Below, in pieces: positions 1 to 7,627 of a DNA stretch of 39,166 bases. Within the stretch, counting starts at the first letter, position 1. Each line of letters opens with the position of its first letter. Source of the stretch: Clostridiales bacterium. Lineage in GTDB: Bacteria > Bacillota > Clostridia > Oscillospirales > Oscillospiraceae. A program made the translations under genes and the position numbers. The DNA lies in NCBI GenBank assembly GCA_004553545.1, contig SFLD01000024.1, positions 1 through 39,166 on the forward strand, in the 5' to 3' direction. Under the pieces are notes generated by a model. It was not told where the DNA came from. It ran no database searches and saw only the letters and a program-made list of their open reading frames with translations.

Positions 1-267
1 GGAGACGGCATCCTCGCTGATGATGCCCACGGACTTCTTATCCTTCAGGTAGGCCCAGAAGGTGGCGGGAGTGTCGGTGTTCTTCGCGATCTTGTCCTCG
101 TAGCAGCCGAGACGGGTCTCGTCGACAGCTTCCCGGGCCAGGGGCTCGGCATTCTTGTAGATGATCTTGGCGACCTCGTAGACTAGCTTATCGATCTGCT
201 CCTGGGTGTAATCCTTGATGGCAGCCTGCGCGACCCGCGCGGCAACGATCTGTTCCTGAATGGTCAT
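1..267 (-). CDS. Acylating aldehyde dehydrogenase (N-terminal part, cut by window edge)
   Basis: The first 89 codons are visible; the rest lies left of the window. The sequence begins MTIQEQIVAARVAQ and contains the stretch VDETRLGCYEDKIAKN followed by DKKSVGIISED. This pattern is typical of the N-terminus of CoA-dependent (acylating) aldehyde dehydrogenases such as SucD (succinate semialdehyde), EutE or the first domain of AdhE, which interconvert an aldehyde and an acyl-CoA with NAD(P)H. The catalytic cysteine is not in view, so the substrate cannot be decided. The ATG at 267 is preceded by AAAGGAGC at 274-281. It is the last visible gene of a minus-strand group behind the 217-aa gene, with an 80-bp gap. 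Confidence 0.8.
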   Translation of the reverse strand, partial: MTIQEQIVAARVAQAAIKDYTQEQIDKLVYEVAKIIYKNAEPLAREAVDETRLGCYEDKIAKNTDTPATFWAYLKDKKSVGIISEDAVS

Positions 268-310
268 GGTTTTGCTCCTTTCGCTTTTTGAAAATTTCTG
301 GCTTCTTGGG

Positions 311-346
311 ATTCCGGACCGGGGTCTCCCCCGGTCCGGATGGTTT
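311..346. repeat. Inverted repeat between the 217-aa gene and the dehydrogenase gene
   Basis: CCGGACCGGGG and CCCCCGGTCCGG form a strong hairpin just after the stop codon of the 217-aa gene. A run of six T follows it only when read on the plus strand. For the minus-strand genes it is preceded by A residues and not followed by T residues, so it is more likely a processing or mRNA-stability hairpin inside an operon than a terminator. Confidence 0.5.
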
Positions 347-347
347 T

Positions 348-1001
348 TTAGGTCTCGGCGGGGCGGTTATTCACCACCGCATCCGCCAGGAGCTCAAAGA
401 GCTCCACAAATTGGATGCACTCCGACTTCTTGGGGGTGATCATGCTGAAGACCGGGGGCAGAAGGACCCAGGTGGCGGAGCCGATGAGGCTCTCGCAGGA
501 GATGGTCCAGCTGTCCTGTCCCTCCGCGTGGCGGAGCTCCAGCTCCATGATGTCCAGGGCGTCCAGGCGCTCCGTGATGAGCGGGAGGGCAAGGCGCTGC
601 CGGCAGGCGGCAAGGCTCTCGTCCCCGCCTTCCCAGGCAAGGGCGTCCCAGGTATACTCCCGCTGGCCCTTGAGGCCCTTCTGGCGGCACTTCAGGGAGA
701 GGCGGCTCTCGCCGGTCTCCTGAAAGCGCTCCGTCACCGGGACCTCGCAGAGGAACTGGAGGTTGTAGTTCACCGCCATGAAGCGGTTCTCCCAGTTGTA
801 GATGAGCTGGAAAGACTTGAGATAGTGGAAGCCGCTGAGGTTCAGCTTCCGCCGGAGGGTGCCGGTCTCGGTGCTCTGCCAGCGGTCCTCCAGGGCGTCC
901 CGGAAGCAGTTGGTCAGGGCGCTGAGCTTCAGCTCGGCCCGGCGGGTGACGAAGCTGCGGCGGGCCTTGGCGGCGTTCCGGACTCTTTCACGGCGATTCA
1001 T
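348..1001 (-). CDS. Conserved-looking protein of unknown function (217 aa)
   Basis: I do not recognise this family. The protein is soluble-looking, with no signal peptide or membrane segment. It has a basic N-terminus (MNRRERVRNAAKARRSF), aromatic-rich middle segments (SFQLIYNWENRFMAVNYNLQFL) and a hydrophobic C-terminal patch around LLPPVFSMI. The ATG at 1001 follows AAGGGGGAC. It lies 46 bp downstream of the permease stop and 80 bp upstream of the aldehyde dehydrogenase start, so it is probably co-transcribed with both. That position suggests an accessory role in whatever substrate the permease and dehydrogenase handle, but this is inference only. Confidence 0.7.
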   Translation of the reverse strand: MNRRERVRNAAKARRSFVTRRAELKLSALTNCFRDALEDRWQSTETGTLRRKLNLSGFHYLKSFQLIYNWENRFMAVNYNLQFLCEVPVTERFQETGESRLSLKCRQKGLKGQREYTWDALAWEGGDESLAACRQRLALPLITERLDALDIMELELRHAEGQDSWTISCESLIGSATWVLLPPVFSMITPKKSECIQFVELFELLADAVVNNRPAET

Positions 1002-1047
1002 GGCGTGTCCCCCTTATCGGATGTTTGGTTTCAGGCGCGGGTCAGGA

Positions 1048-2487
1048 TCAAAGGGCGTTGCGGCTCTTCAGCCAGTCCACCACGGCCTCGTCCCAGACGG
1101 GGAGGTACTCGGTGCGCTCCCGGATCATGATGACGGCGTCCTCCAGCTTGGTGACCTCGTTGATGGGCTTCTTGTGGGCCTTGTTCCAGACGATGATGAA
1201 GATCACCACCACGGCCAGCCAGGCCAGGGTGAAGAGGATGTAGTCGCTGATGGTGTAGATGGCGTAGATGGAGCCGATGATGCCGATGGTGAAGGTCACC
1301 TTGGGAGCGGGGACCTTGAAGAGGCGGGGGAAGTCGGGATAGCGCTTGCGCAGCACCAGCACGTCCACCATGGCCAGGATGTAGCAGCCCAGCCAGGCAA
1401 CGCAGACGATGTTGATGAACATATTCATGATCTCGGCAGTGCCGCCCTGGGCGCAGATGTAGATGGTGCAGACGAACATCAGCAGGAAGCAGGTGATGGT
1501 GCCGTAGATGGGGACTCTGTACTTGGGATGGACATAGCCGAAGGCCTTGGGCAGCTGGCCCTGACGGGCGAGACCGTAGAACATGCGGGGCAGGGCGGCC
1601 AGCTGGGAGTTGGCGGTGGTGAAGGAGGCCAGGATGGTGATGGTGCTCATGATCACGGCGCCGATGGTGCCCATCATGGCGCGGGAGCCGTCGATGTGGG
1701 AGACGCCGGAGGTCAGAAGGACGTTGATGTCGGTGTACTTCAGGGCGGCGTAGGAGAAGACGATGTCGATGAGGTAGATGGTGATGAGAGCGGCGAAGAG
1801 GGCCTTGGGGATGACCTTATAGGGCTCCTTGGTCTCCTCTGCCATGGGGCAGCAGTTCTCAAAACCGATGTACCACCAGATGGAGGAGCCGACCGCGCCG
1901 AAGACGCCGGCCCAGCCGGTGGAGGGGAGGAAGGTGCTGCCCACGGGAGCGGCGATGCCCATGCTCTCGCCCACGCCCAGCGCGCCGCAGATGGCCAGGA
2001 CCATGTAGGCGATCATCATGCCGATGGGCAGGGCGCCGGCGAACTTGCCGTAGACGCCCACGTCAAAGAGGTTGATGAAGAGGCACAGCACCAGGAACAC
2101 AAGGCTCGTGACGATGGCGGGGATGCCGGTGACATCCTGCAGGGAGTAGCCGCTCATGGCCATCTGGGTGGAGCCGTCCGCCGCGGCCAGCAGGACGTAG
2201 GTGCCCAGGACCGCCAGGGTGCCCCAGAAGCGGCCCAGGGCGGGAGAGGTGTAGTCAGAGATCATACCGCCGCCGGGGAGCATGGCGCTGAGCTCGGAGA
2301 AGGCCAGGGCGGCGCAGATGATGGGGATGAGGCCGATGAGGCCGGTGATCCACACGGCGTGGCTGGCCTGGCCGGCCACCTGGGTGACGGAGAACATGGC
2401 AGTGCCGGAGACCACGAGACCCATGGCGGCGCCGTAGGTCGCGCCGAAGCCGAGGACTCTCTTCAGCTTGGTGTTGTTCTGTTCCAT
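1048..2487 (-). CDS. APC-superfamily amino acid permease
   Basis: The 479-aa protein has about twelve hydrophobic segments spread evenly from residue 15 to 445, as in the amino acid-polyamine-organocation superfamily. The first helix contains GLVVSGTAMFSV, matching the unwound substrate-binding helix of this fold, and FSELSAMLPGGGMISDY (about residues 63-79) matches the conserved second-helix/loop region. SSIWWYIGFENCCPMAEETKEPYKVIPKA (split by a helix end) matches the helix 6 region and following loop. It imports or exchanges an amino acid or amine across the cell membrane; substrate unknown. The ATG at 2487 has AAGAAAGGG upstream. It sits 56 bp after the PEBP-like gene. Confidence 0.88.
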   Translation of the reverse strand: MEQNNTKLKRVLGFGATYGAAMGLVVSGTAMFSVTQVAGQASHAVWITGLIGLIPIICAALAFSELSAMLPGGGMISDYTSPALGRFWGTLAVLGTYVLLAAADGSTQMAMSGYSLQDVTGIPAIVTSLVFLVLCLFINLFDVGVYGKFAGALPIGMMIAYMVLAICGALGVGESMGIAAPVGSTFLPSTGWAGVFGAVGSSIWWYIGFENCCPMAEETKEPYKVIPKALFAALITIYLIDIVFSYAALKYTDINVLLTSGVSHIDGSRAMMGTIGAVIMSTITILASFTTANSQLAALPRMFYGLARQGQLPKAFGYVHPKYRVPIYGTITCFLLMFVCTIYICAQGGTAEIMNMFINIVCVAWLGCYILAMVDVLVLRKRYPDFPRLFKVPAPKVTFTIGIIGSIYAIYTISDYILFTLAWLAVVVIFIIVWNKAHKKPINEVTKLEDAVIMIRERTEYLPVWDEAVVDWLKSRNAL

Positions 2488-2543
2488 TTTGTTTTCCCTT
2501 TCTTCCTAATCTTTTTTGGGGCGGACGCCTGTCCGCCGGAGGC

Positions 2544-3044
2544 TCAGTTGGGGTAGACGCCGCGGATCACCGCGCTGTCCAGCACCTTGCCCCGGATGGC
2601 CCGCAGGAACTCATTATAATAGAATCCCTGCTGCAGGGGCAGCTGCTCGCTGAGGGCGAAGAGCTGGAGCTCATACTCGTGGGGCCGGTCCTCCGGCGCG
2701 GGGCCGCCGTAGCGGTTGCAGACCGGATTGTCGACGCCCAGCTGGAAGGCCCAGGTGGTCTTGCCCTGGAGAAGGGACGGGTCCCGTCCGGCATCCTCGG
2801 GAAGGCCGGAGGCGGAGGCGGGGATGTTGGCTGCCAGCCAGTGGACCCAGATGATGCCCTCACCGATGACGTTGTCATAATCGATGAAGACCAGGGCGAA
2901 GGACTGCGTGCCCTCCGGCGCGCCCTCCCAGGAGAGGGGGAAGGACAGCTGCGGGATGCCCTCCTGGCTGTCCGGGGACTGCTTGCCGTACTTGGCGGCG
3001 ATGGCGCCGTTCTGGAAGGCGGGGGACGAGAGGGTCAGGCTCAT
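2544..3044 (-). CDS. YbhB/YbcL-family PEBP-like protein
   Basis: The 166-aa cytoplasmic protein has the full length of bacterial phosphatidylethanolamine-binding-protein homologues. Family landmarks in order are LSFPLSWEGAPEGTQSFALV (residues about 33-52), FIDYDNV, IIWVHWLAANIPA (ligand-pocket region with HW) and NRYGGPAPEDRPHEYEL (C-terminal GGP...HEY motif). Members of this family bind small anionic ligands; the bacterial role is generally unknown. The start at 3044 has a near-perfect ribosome site, AAGGAGGTG. It is the first gene of the minus-strand group and divergent from the LuxR-type regulator, so the 341-bp region between them probably carries both promoters. Confidence 0.88.
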   Translation of the reverse strand: MSLTLSSPAFQNGAIAAKYGKQSPDSQEGIPQLSFPLSWEGAPEGTQSFALVFIDYDNVIGEGIIWVHWLAANIPASASGLPEDAGRDPSLLQGKTTWAFQLGVDNPVCNRYGGPAPEDRPHEYELQLFALSEQLPLQQGFYYNEFLRAIRGKVLDSAVIRGVYPN

Positions 3045-3167
3045 GGTTTCACCTCCTTTTCTCGTAGAATGGGGCCGTGCCGGGCCTTCCCAGGGGCCCG
3101 GCGGCGGCCGGTCAGTGGAGGAATGCGGTATCTTCCTTTTACCATACCGCAGGACCGTTTCTCAATG

Positions 3168-3225
3168 AACCAAAGCCATAATTCCGGGGCCGGAAAAGGT
3201 TATATTTTGGGGTATAACTTTGGTT
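3168..3225. promoter_or_regulatory. Candidate operator: spaced inverted repeat in the divergent region
   Basis: AACCAAAGNNATA at 3168-3180 is mirrored by TATNNCTTTGGTT at 3213-3225 (8-bp perfect core, 11 of 13 positions overall). The arms are centred 45 bp apart, about four helical turns. They lie in the 341-bp gap between the divergent PEBP and luxR-type starts, where the local sequence is AT-rich against a GC-rich background. The rest of 3045-3385 shows no gene. Binding by the adjacent LuxR-type protein is inferred from position only. Confidence 0.4.
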
Positions 3226-3385
3226 ATAGACCGTTCGGACAAAAGTCGGAGGGCAGTTTTTAGGCACTATGACGGAAAAATTTCGCCAAATCCCGACGAG
3301 ACTGGGCGAAAAGCACTTGCATCCCGGGGGGATTTCCCGTATGATGGGGGAAAGACCATTTCCGGAGGGAAGGAGGGGAAGCGGG

Positions 3386-4357
3386 ATGCAGTATGCTGCT
3401 GTCTATGACCTGTTGGCGGTGCTGATCTTCAGCGCGGCCACGGCCTTCTGCGCCGCCGCCTGGGGCCGCAGCGGACGGCGGGAGATGCAGTCGGCGGGCT
3501 TTTTCTGCGCGGCGCTGACGGTGGACGCCGCCTTCAGCGTGGGGCAGAGCATCCTGGGCTGCAGCTACTCCACCAGCTCCGTGGCCCTCACGGCCATGCT
3601 GACCTTCACGGTGCTGGAGATCTACTTCCTGGGGCGGACGGTCTACTCCGTCTTTGGGGAGAGCGTGGACGGCACCTTCTATATCTGGCTCTGCATCGTG
3701 GTGATCTTCATCGGGCTGCTGTCCACCGCGCCTCTGGACCTCTATCTCTGTGATTTTCTGGCGTATGTCGCCAGCATCCTGATCCTTTGCGGGATCTACT
3801 GGCACCTCTGGGCTCAGGCGGACGGGCGGCAGAAGGCCCGGGTGTCGCCGGTCTATCACTGGCTCATCGCCATCCTTTTCATCCTGGCCTGCCTGGCCAT
3901 GGCCTACTCCGTGGTGAACCTCTGCCTCTTCCAGACGGCCCCCACCCGGCTGCGGATGAGCCTCTACACCAACGGCATGTGCCTTGTGACGGCCCTGGGC
4001 TTCATCCAGATCTGCCAGCGGGAGCACGGGGTGCTGGTGGTGGAGGAGCGGCCGGCGGAGGCTGCGGACGACACCGAGGTCCTGCCGGAGACCGGCGAGG
4101 CGGAGGCGCCGCTGCCTCCCGTGGTGCCGGAGGGACGGCTGGCGGCCTTCTGCGAGAGCCACGAGCTCACCGCCCGGGAGCAGGAGATCCTGCGGCTGCT
4201 GCTGGCGGGCAAGAGCAACCAGGAGATCAGCGACGAGCTCTACATCACCATCGGCACGGTGAAGGCCCACATCCACAGCATCTTCGGCAAGCTGGAGATC
4301 GCCCGCCGGGGCCAGCTCCTGACCTGCTACATGGACTGGAGCGCCCGGGAAAACTGA
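3386..4357 (+). CDS. Membrane-anchored LuxR-family transcriptional regulator
   Basis: I chose the ATG at 3386 because AAGGAGGGG sits just upstream; an upstream in-frame ATG at 3269 lacks a ribosome site. The 323-aa product has about seven hydrophobic segments over residues 1-215, then a charged Ala/Glu-rich linker, then a C-terminal LuxR-type helix-turn-helix at about 261-318 (LTAREQEILRLLLAGKSNQEI, with TVKAHIHSIFGKL as recognition helix region). This arrangement is common in gut Clostridia and Coriobacteria, where such regulators usually lie beside the transporter or enzyme operon they control. It is divergent from the PEBP-permease operon, which is its likely target. The membrane part may sense a ligand directly. 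Confidence 0.85.
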   Translation: MQYAAVYDLLAVLIFSAATAFCAAAWGRSGRREMQSAGFFCAALTVDAAFSVGQSILGCSYSTSSVALTAMLTFTVLEIYFLGRTVYSVFGESVDGTFYIWLCIVVIFIGLLSTAPLDLYLCDFLAYVASILILCGIYWHLWAQADGRQKARVSPVYHWLIAILFILACLAMAYSVVNLCLFQTAPTRLRMSLYTNGMCLVTALGFIQICQREHGVLVVEERPAEAADDTEVLPETGEAEAPLPPVVPEGRLAAFCESHELTAREQEILRLLLAGKSNQEISDELYITIGTVKAHIHSIFGKLEIARRGQLLTCYMDWSAREN

Positions 4358-4387
4358 CCCCGCGCCGGAGAATCTCCGGCCAACGTG

Positions 4388-4431
4388 AAAAAAAGACCGA
4401 TGGCTGCCGGCCTGGCAGCCATCGGTTTTTT
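4388..4431. terminator. Bidirectional Rho-independent terminator
   Basis: CCGATGGCTGCC (4397-4408) pairs perfectly with GGCAGCCATCGG (4414-4425) and is followed by T6. A run of A residues at 4388-4394 gives a T-tract on the other strand. It ends the luxR-type gene on plus and can end the small membrane-protein gene (4475-4966) on minus. Confidence 0.9.
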
Positions 4432-4474
4432 CAGCGGGAGATCAGCGGTCCTTTTTGCGTCTGGCGCTGGGAAG

Positions 4475-4966
4475 TTACTCTTTGTCAGACAAAAGAACAT
4501 CGACCCCGAGGATCACCTTGCAGGACTCCTCATAGTAGATGCGGTAAAGCTGCCCTTCTTCGAATCCCTCGGGAATGACTTCTTTCTTGGTTTGGACGTC
4601 TAGATAGAAGTCCTCTTTCAGGTCGTCTGGATGGGAAGGATACGGGAGAAAGGTAAAGCATAGGTTCAGTGGGTGGGAAGGCCTTGACTCATTATAGTAA
4701 TAGCAAAATGTGCCGACAAATTCCGCAACTTGGGGGTTGTAGACCTTATAGAAGTAGCTTGCACTGTACAATATCCCAATGAGCATGCAGATCAGGACGC
4801 ATATCATATCCTTTTTGTGCCGCCTTTGTTGACGTTTCTTTTTGCCGTTTTTCCTGCTTTTGCTATAGTCGAGATAAAGGTAAATCGTCAGCGAAAAAAG
4901 TCCAAGAGCAATGCTGACGACACCGATATGTGTGGCACGGTACATCAGTCCGCTATAGTTCAGCAT
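4475..4966 (-). CDS. Small two-helix membrane protein of unknown function
   Basis: The 163-aa product has two hydrophobic segments, about residues 12-32 (HIGVVSIALGLFSLTIYLYL) and 53-73 (MICVLICMLIGILYSASYF), separated by a very basic loop of Lys/Arg residues. It then has an extracytoplasmic or cytoplasmic C-terminal domain of about 90 residues rich in Tyr and Glu. By the positive-inside rule both termini would face outward. The start at 4966 has GGGGAGGT upstream. Base composition is clearly lower in G+C than the neighbouring genes and codon use is looser, suggesting recent acquisition. It lies just downstream of the tRNA-Leu, a frequent integration spot, but I found no flanking att-like repeat. 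Confidence 0.7.
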   Translation of the reverse strand: MLNYSGLMYRATHIGVVSIALGLFSLTIYLYLDYSKSRKNGKKKRQQRRHKKDMICVLICMLIGILYSASYFYKVYNPQVAEFVGTFCYYYNESRPSHPLNLCFTFLPYPSHPDDLKEDFYLDVQTKKEVIPEGFEEGQLYRIYYEESCKVILGVDVLLSDKE

Positions 4967-5126
4967 GGAGCGTGTACCTCCCCTTTGTTACTGGCAGAGC
5001 CTGACCGGGACGCAATTCCGGACAATACCGATCGTGGCCTTGGTGGAATGAAGCCGCTGCGTCCCGCAGTGCCCGCCTGCCCTCTCACGATACCACATCC
5101 TGCCATTGTCTGCAACCGCGGAAACG

Positions 5127-5165
5127 AAAAAGACCGGAGCCGTTCCACCAGGGAAGGCTCCGGTC
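5127..5165 (-). terminator. Terminator of tRNA-Leu
   Basis: Read on minus, GGACCGGAGCC and GGCTCCGGTC form a GC-rich hairpin directly after the tRNA 3' end, followed by five T residues (A-tract at 5127-5131 on plus). Confidence 0.85.
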
Positions 5166-5166
5166 C

Positions 5167-5252
5167 TGGTGCCGGTGGTGGGACTCGAACCCACACGGTG
5201 TCGCCACCAACGGATTTTGAGTCCGTCACGTCTACCATTCCATCACACCGGC
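5167..5252 (-). tRNA. tRNA-Leu, anticodon CAA
   Basis: Read on minus, the acceptor stem GCCGGTG pairs with CACCGGC, the discriminator base is A and CCA is encoded (5167-5169). The anticodon stem ACGGA/TCCGT encloses loop CTCAAAA, giving anticodon CAA for the Leu codon UUG. A long variable arm (TTGGTGGCGACACC region) is present as expected for a class II tRNA, and the T arm carries GGTTCGAGTCC. The length is 86 nt with CCA. Confidence 0.96.
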
Positions 5253-5264
5253 GTCTATTTTGTT

Positions 5265-5293
5265 ATGATACCATGCCGCCGGCGGGATTGCAA
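5265..5293 (-). promoter_or_regulatory. Sigma-A promoter for tRNA-Leu
   Basis: On minus, TTGCAA (5288-5293) and TATCAT (5265-5270) are separated by exactly 17 bp. The predicted start falls a few bases before the tRNA 5' end. Confidence 0.7.
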
Positions 5294-5413
5294 GAAAAAA
5301 TTCCCGCCGGAATGGGGCCGAAAATCCGGAAGAAGTACTACCAAAACGGAAGAAGAAGTGGTATAGTAACCTTGTATCGCTATGCGCCGGTCACGGCGGA
5401 AGGAGGGATGGGC

Positions 5414-6748
5414 ATGAAACGGTTTCTCGCGGCGCTGCTGGCGGCGCTGGGTCTCATGGGGACCCTCTCCGGCTGCTCGCTGAATCTCGCGGCCTCGCCG
5501 GAGGACCTCTACATCCTGCCCCAGCTCCCGGCGGAGTACGCCGAGCTGAACCACTCCATCCGCCAGCTCATCGAGGCCGGGGCGGAGTATGCCGCCCCCA
5601 CGGCGGGCACCAACCTGCAGCCGCTGCAGCTGGTGGACCTGGACGGCGACGGGCAGGAGGAGGCGGTGGCCTTCCTCCGCCGGGGCAGCGACGAGCGGGC
5701 CCTGAAGATCTATATCTACGAGCGGACGGAGAGCGGCTACGCCCAGAGCGCCGTCATCGAGGGCAGCGGCACCGCCATCTACAGCGTGGACTACCGGGAC
5801 CTGGACGGCGACGGCCGCCAGGAGATCCTGGTGAGCTGGAAGGTGGGGCCGGAGGTCCAGGCGCTCTCCGTCTTCACCCTGCGCCTGGGGACGCCTCGGG
5901 AGCTCATGAACAGCAGCTACATCCGCTACGCCGCCGCGGACCTGGACGGCGACGGCCGGGAGGAGATCCTGACCTTCCGGGCCGACGAGCAGGGCGCGGG
6001 CACCGCGGATTACTACGCCTGGACCGGCGACGGCACCCTGGCCCCCGCCGGGGTGGCCCGGCTCTCCATGACCATGGCGGAGCTCAGCGCCGGGCAGGTG
6101 CTCTCCGGCACCCTGCGGGGCGGGGAGCCGGCGGTCTTCGCCACCGGCGTCAGCGACTCCCGCATCCAGGTGACGGACGTGCTGGCCCTGCGCCAGGGAG
6201 AGCTGGGGAACCTGACGGTCTCCGACAGCACCGGCGTCTCCCGGGAGATCTACCGCTACCTGGGCCTCTTCCCCACGGACATCGACGGCGACGGCGTCAC
6301 GGAGCTGCCGGTGCCCCAGGACCTGCTCCCCTCCGGGGACACGGAGTCCGGCTGCCGCATCCGCTGGCGGAGCTATGACGCCGCCGGCACGGGCGAGGAC
6401 GCCCTCTCCACCTATCACGCCCTGGCGGACGGCTGGTATCTGACCCTGCCGGAGAGCTGGGGCGACGCCCTCAGCGTCCGGACCGAGGGCGCGGGCAGCG
6501 ACGCCTCCCTGGCCTCCTTCGGCATCGGCACGGGGGACGGCCGCATCGAGATCCTGTGCATCTACACCTTCTCCGGCGAGAACCGGGAGACCCTGGCCGC
6601 CAAGGGCGGGCGGGTGCTCCTCAGCCGGGAGGGGGAGACCATCTACTCCGCGGAGCTGCTGGAGGCCGGGGCCTTCACCCTGACGGAGGACGCCCTGCGC
6701 CAGAGCTTCCACCGCATCACCCGGGTGTGGAACCTGGGCGGAAACTGA
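5414..6748 (+). CDS. Lipoprotein with calcium-loop (VCBS/FG-GAP-like) repeats
   Basis: I chose the ATG at 5414, which is correctly spaced from AGGAGGG (5401-5407); an ATG at 5408 abuts that site. The 444-aa product has a lipoprotein signal peptide with lipobox LSGC (Cys21), so it should be anchored outside the cell membrane. Four D-x-DGDG loops lie at residues 75-80, 129-134, 176-181 and 289-294, each followed by a beta-strand-like segment (EEAVAF, QEILVS, EEILTF, TELPVP). These resemble FG-GAP/VCBS blades of integrin-type beta-propellers, which bind calcium. It ends 20 bp before the response regulator start, so it is likely the first gene of a signalling operon and may act as an external accessory sensor. 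Confidence 0.85.
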   Translation: MKRFLAALLAALGLMGTLSGCSLNLAASPEDLYILPQLPAEYAELNHSIRQLIEAGAEYAAPTAGTNLQPLQLVDLDGDGQEEAVAFLRRGSDERALKIYIYERTESGYAQSAVIEGSGTAIYSVDYRDLDGDGRQEILVSWKVGPEVQALSVFTLRLGTPRELMNSSYIRYAAADLDGDGREEILTFRADEQGAGTADYYAWTGDGTLAPAGVARLSMTMAELSAGQVLSGTLRGGEPAVFATGVSDSRIQVTDVLALRQGELGNLTVSDSTGVSREIYRYLGLFPTDIDGDGVTELPVPQDLLPSGDTESGCRIRWRSYDAAGTGEDALSTYHALADGWYLTLPESWGDALSVRTEGAGSDASLASFGIGTGDGRIEILCIYTFSGENRETLAAKGGRVLLSREGETIYSAELLEAGAFTLTEDALRQSFHRITRVWNLGGN

Positions 6749-6768
6749 GAGAAAGGACGGCAAGGACC

Positions 6769-7458
6769 ATGAGAAAGGTAATGGTGCTGGAGGACGAGTC
6801 CAGCATCCGCAGCTTCATCGTCATCAACCTGCGCCGGGCCGGGTACGAGGTCATCGAGGCCGAGACCGGCGAGGAGGCCCTGGAGAAGCTGAAGGAGTTC
6901 CCGGAGACCCGGGTGGCGCTGCTGGACATCATGCTGCCGGGCATCGACGGCTTTGAGGTCTGCCGCCGCATCCGGGCCACCAACACCCGCATCGGCATCA
7001 TCATGCTCACCGCCCGCTCCCAGGAGATGGACAAGGTGACGGGCCTCATGACCGGGGCGGACGACTATGTGACGAAGCCCTTCTCCCCGGCGGAGCTCAC
7101 CGCCCGGGTGGACGCCCTCTTCCGCCGGGCCGGGGGCGGCGAGGAGCCCCTGCCGGGGGGCGAGATCCGGCAGCCGCCCTTCCTGCTGAACGTCCGCAAC
7201 CGGACGCTGGAGAAGAACGGCCAGCGGGTGAAGCTCACCCAGGTGGAGTACGCCATCATGAAGTACTTCATGGAGAATCCCGGCAAGGCCCTCTCCCGGG
7301 AGGAGATCCTGGATACCGTCTGGGGCCGGGACTACTTCGGGGAGCTGAAGATCGTGGATGTGAACATCCGCCGCCTGCGCCTGAAGATCGAGGACAACGT
7401 GCAGAACCCCACCTTCATCACAACGGTCTGGGGCTACGGGTATAAGTGGGGAGGCTAG
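6769..7458 (+). CDS. OmpR/PhoB-family response regulator
   Basis: The 229-aa protein has a receiver domain (about 1-120) with acidic pair E8/D9, phospho-acceptor D53 in LLDIMLPG, T81 and K103 in VTKPF, and a C-terminal winged helix (about 128-229) with VWGRDYFGE and the terminal VWGYGYKW motif. It binds DNA after phosphorylation, presumably by the kinase encoded at 7965. The ATG at 6769 has AAGGA and AAAGGA upstream. It starts 20 bp after the lipoprotein gene. Regulator and kinase are normally adjacent or overlapping in such operons; here 506 bp of hairpins and repeats separate them. Confidence 0.93.
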   Translation: MRKVMVLEDESSIRSFIVINLRRAGYEVIEAETGEEALEKLKEFPETRVALLDIMLPGIDGFEVCRRIRATNTRIGIIMLTARSQEMDKVTGLMTGADDYVTKPFSPAELTARVDALFRRAGGGEEPLPGGEIRQPPFLLNVRNRTLEKNGQRVKLTQVEYAIMKYFMENPGKALSREEILDTVWGRDYFGELKIVDVNIRRLRLKIEDNVQNPTFITTVWGYGYKWGG

Positions 7459-7464
7459 GAGCCC

Positions 7465-7627
7465 TCGAAGGGGAGCAGGCTCCCCTTCGACCTACCCTAC
7501 CACCAGTGACACCGGTCACTGGTGACGCCGCCCAGGGCGGCGGCGAGGTCTCTCAGAAAGGCGGAGCCTTTCTGAGAGAAAGTTAAGAGCGCCCCGTCTC
7601 TGGCTTTGCCGGAGACGATGGCGGGGC
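7465..7627. repeat. Array of five consecutive hairpins between regulator and kinase genes
   Basis: Perfect stems lie in a row: 7465-7475/7480-7490 (11 bp), 7501-7510/7515-7524 (10 bp), 7526-7532/7536-7542 (7 bp) and 7550-7562/7566-7578 (13 bp, CTCTCAGAAAGGC). A fifth, interrupted stem pairs GCCCCG (7591-7596) with CGGGGC (7622-7627) and GTCTC with GAGAC inside it. None is followed by a convincing T-tract, so these look like repeat-derived or mRNA-stabilising hairpins rather than terminators. No gene is seen in 7459-7964. Confidence 0.7.

Noticed and set aside
311..346. Terminator for the 217-aa gene
   Set aside because: The hairpin is strong, but the T-run lies on the wrong side for minus-strand transcription and the next gene follows closely.
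4430..5252. Integrated element with att sites at tRNA-Leu
   Set aside because: No direct repeat of the tRNA 3' end and no integrase were found within the window.
4730..5407. Extended start of the VCBS-like lipoprotein
   Set aside because: The longer frame crosses the tRNA-Leu and lacks a signal peptide; the ATG at 5414 gives a proper lipoprotein signal.
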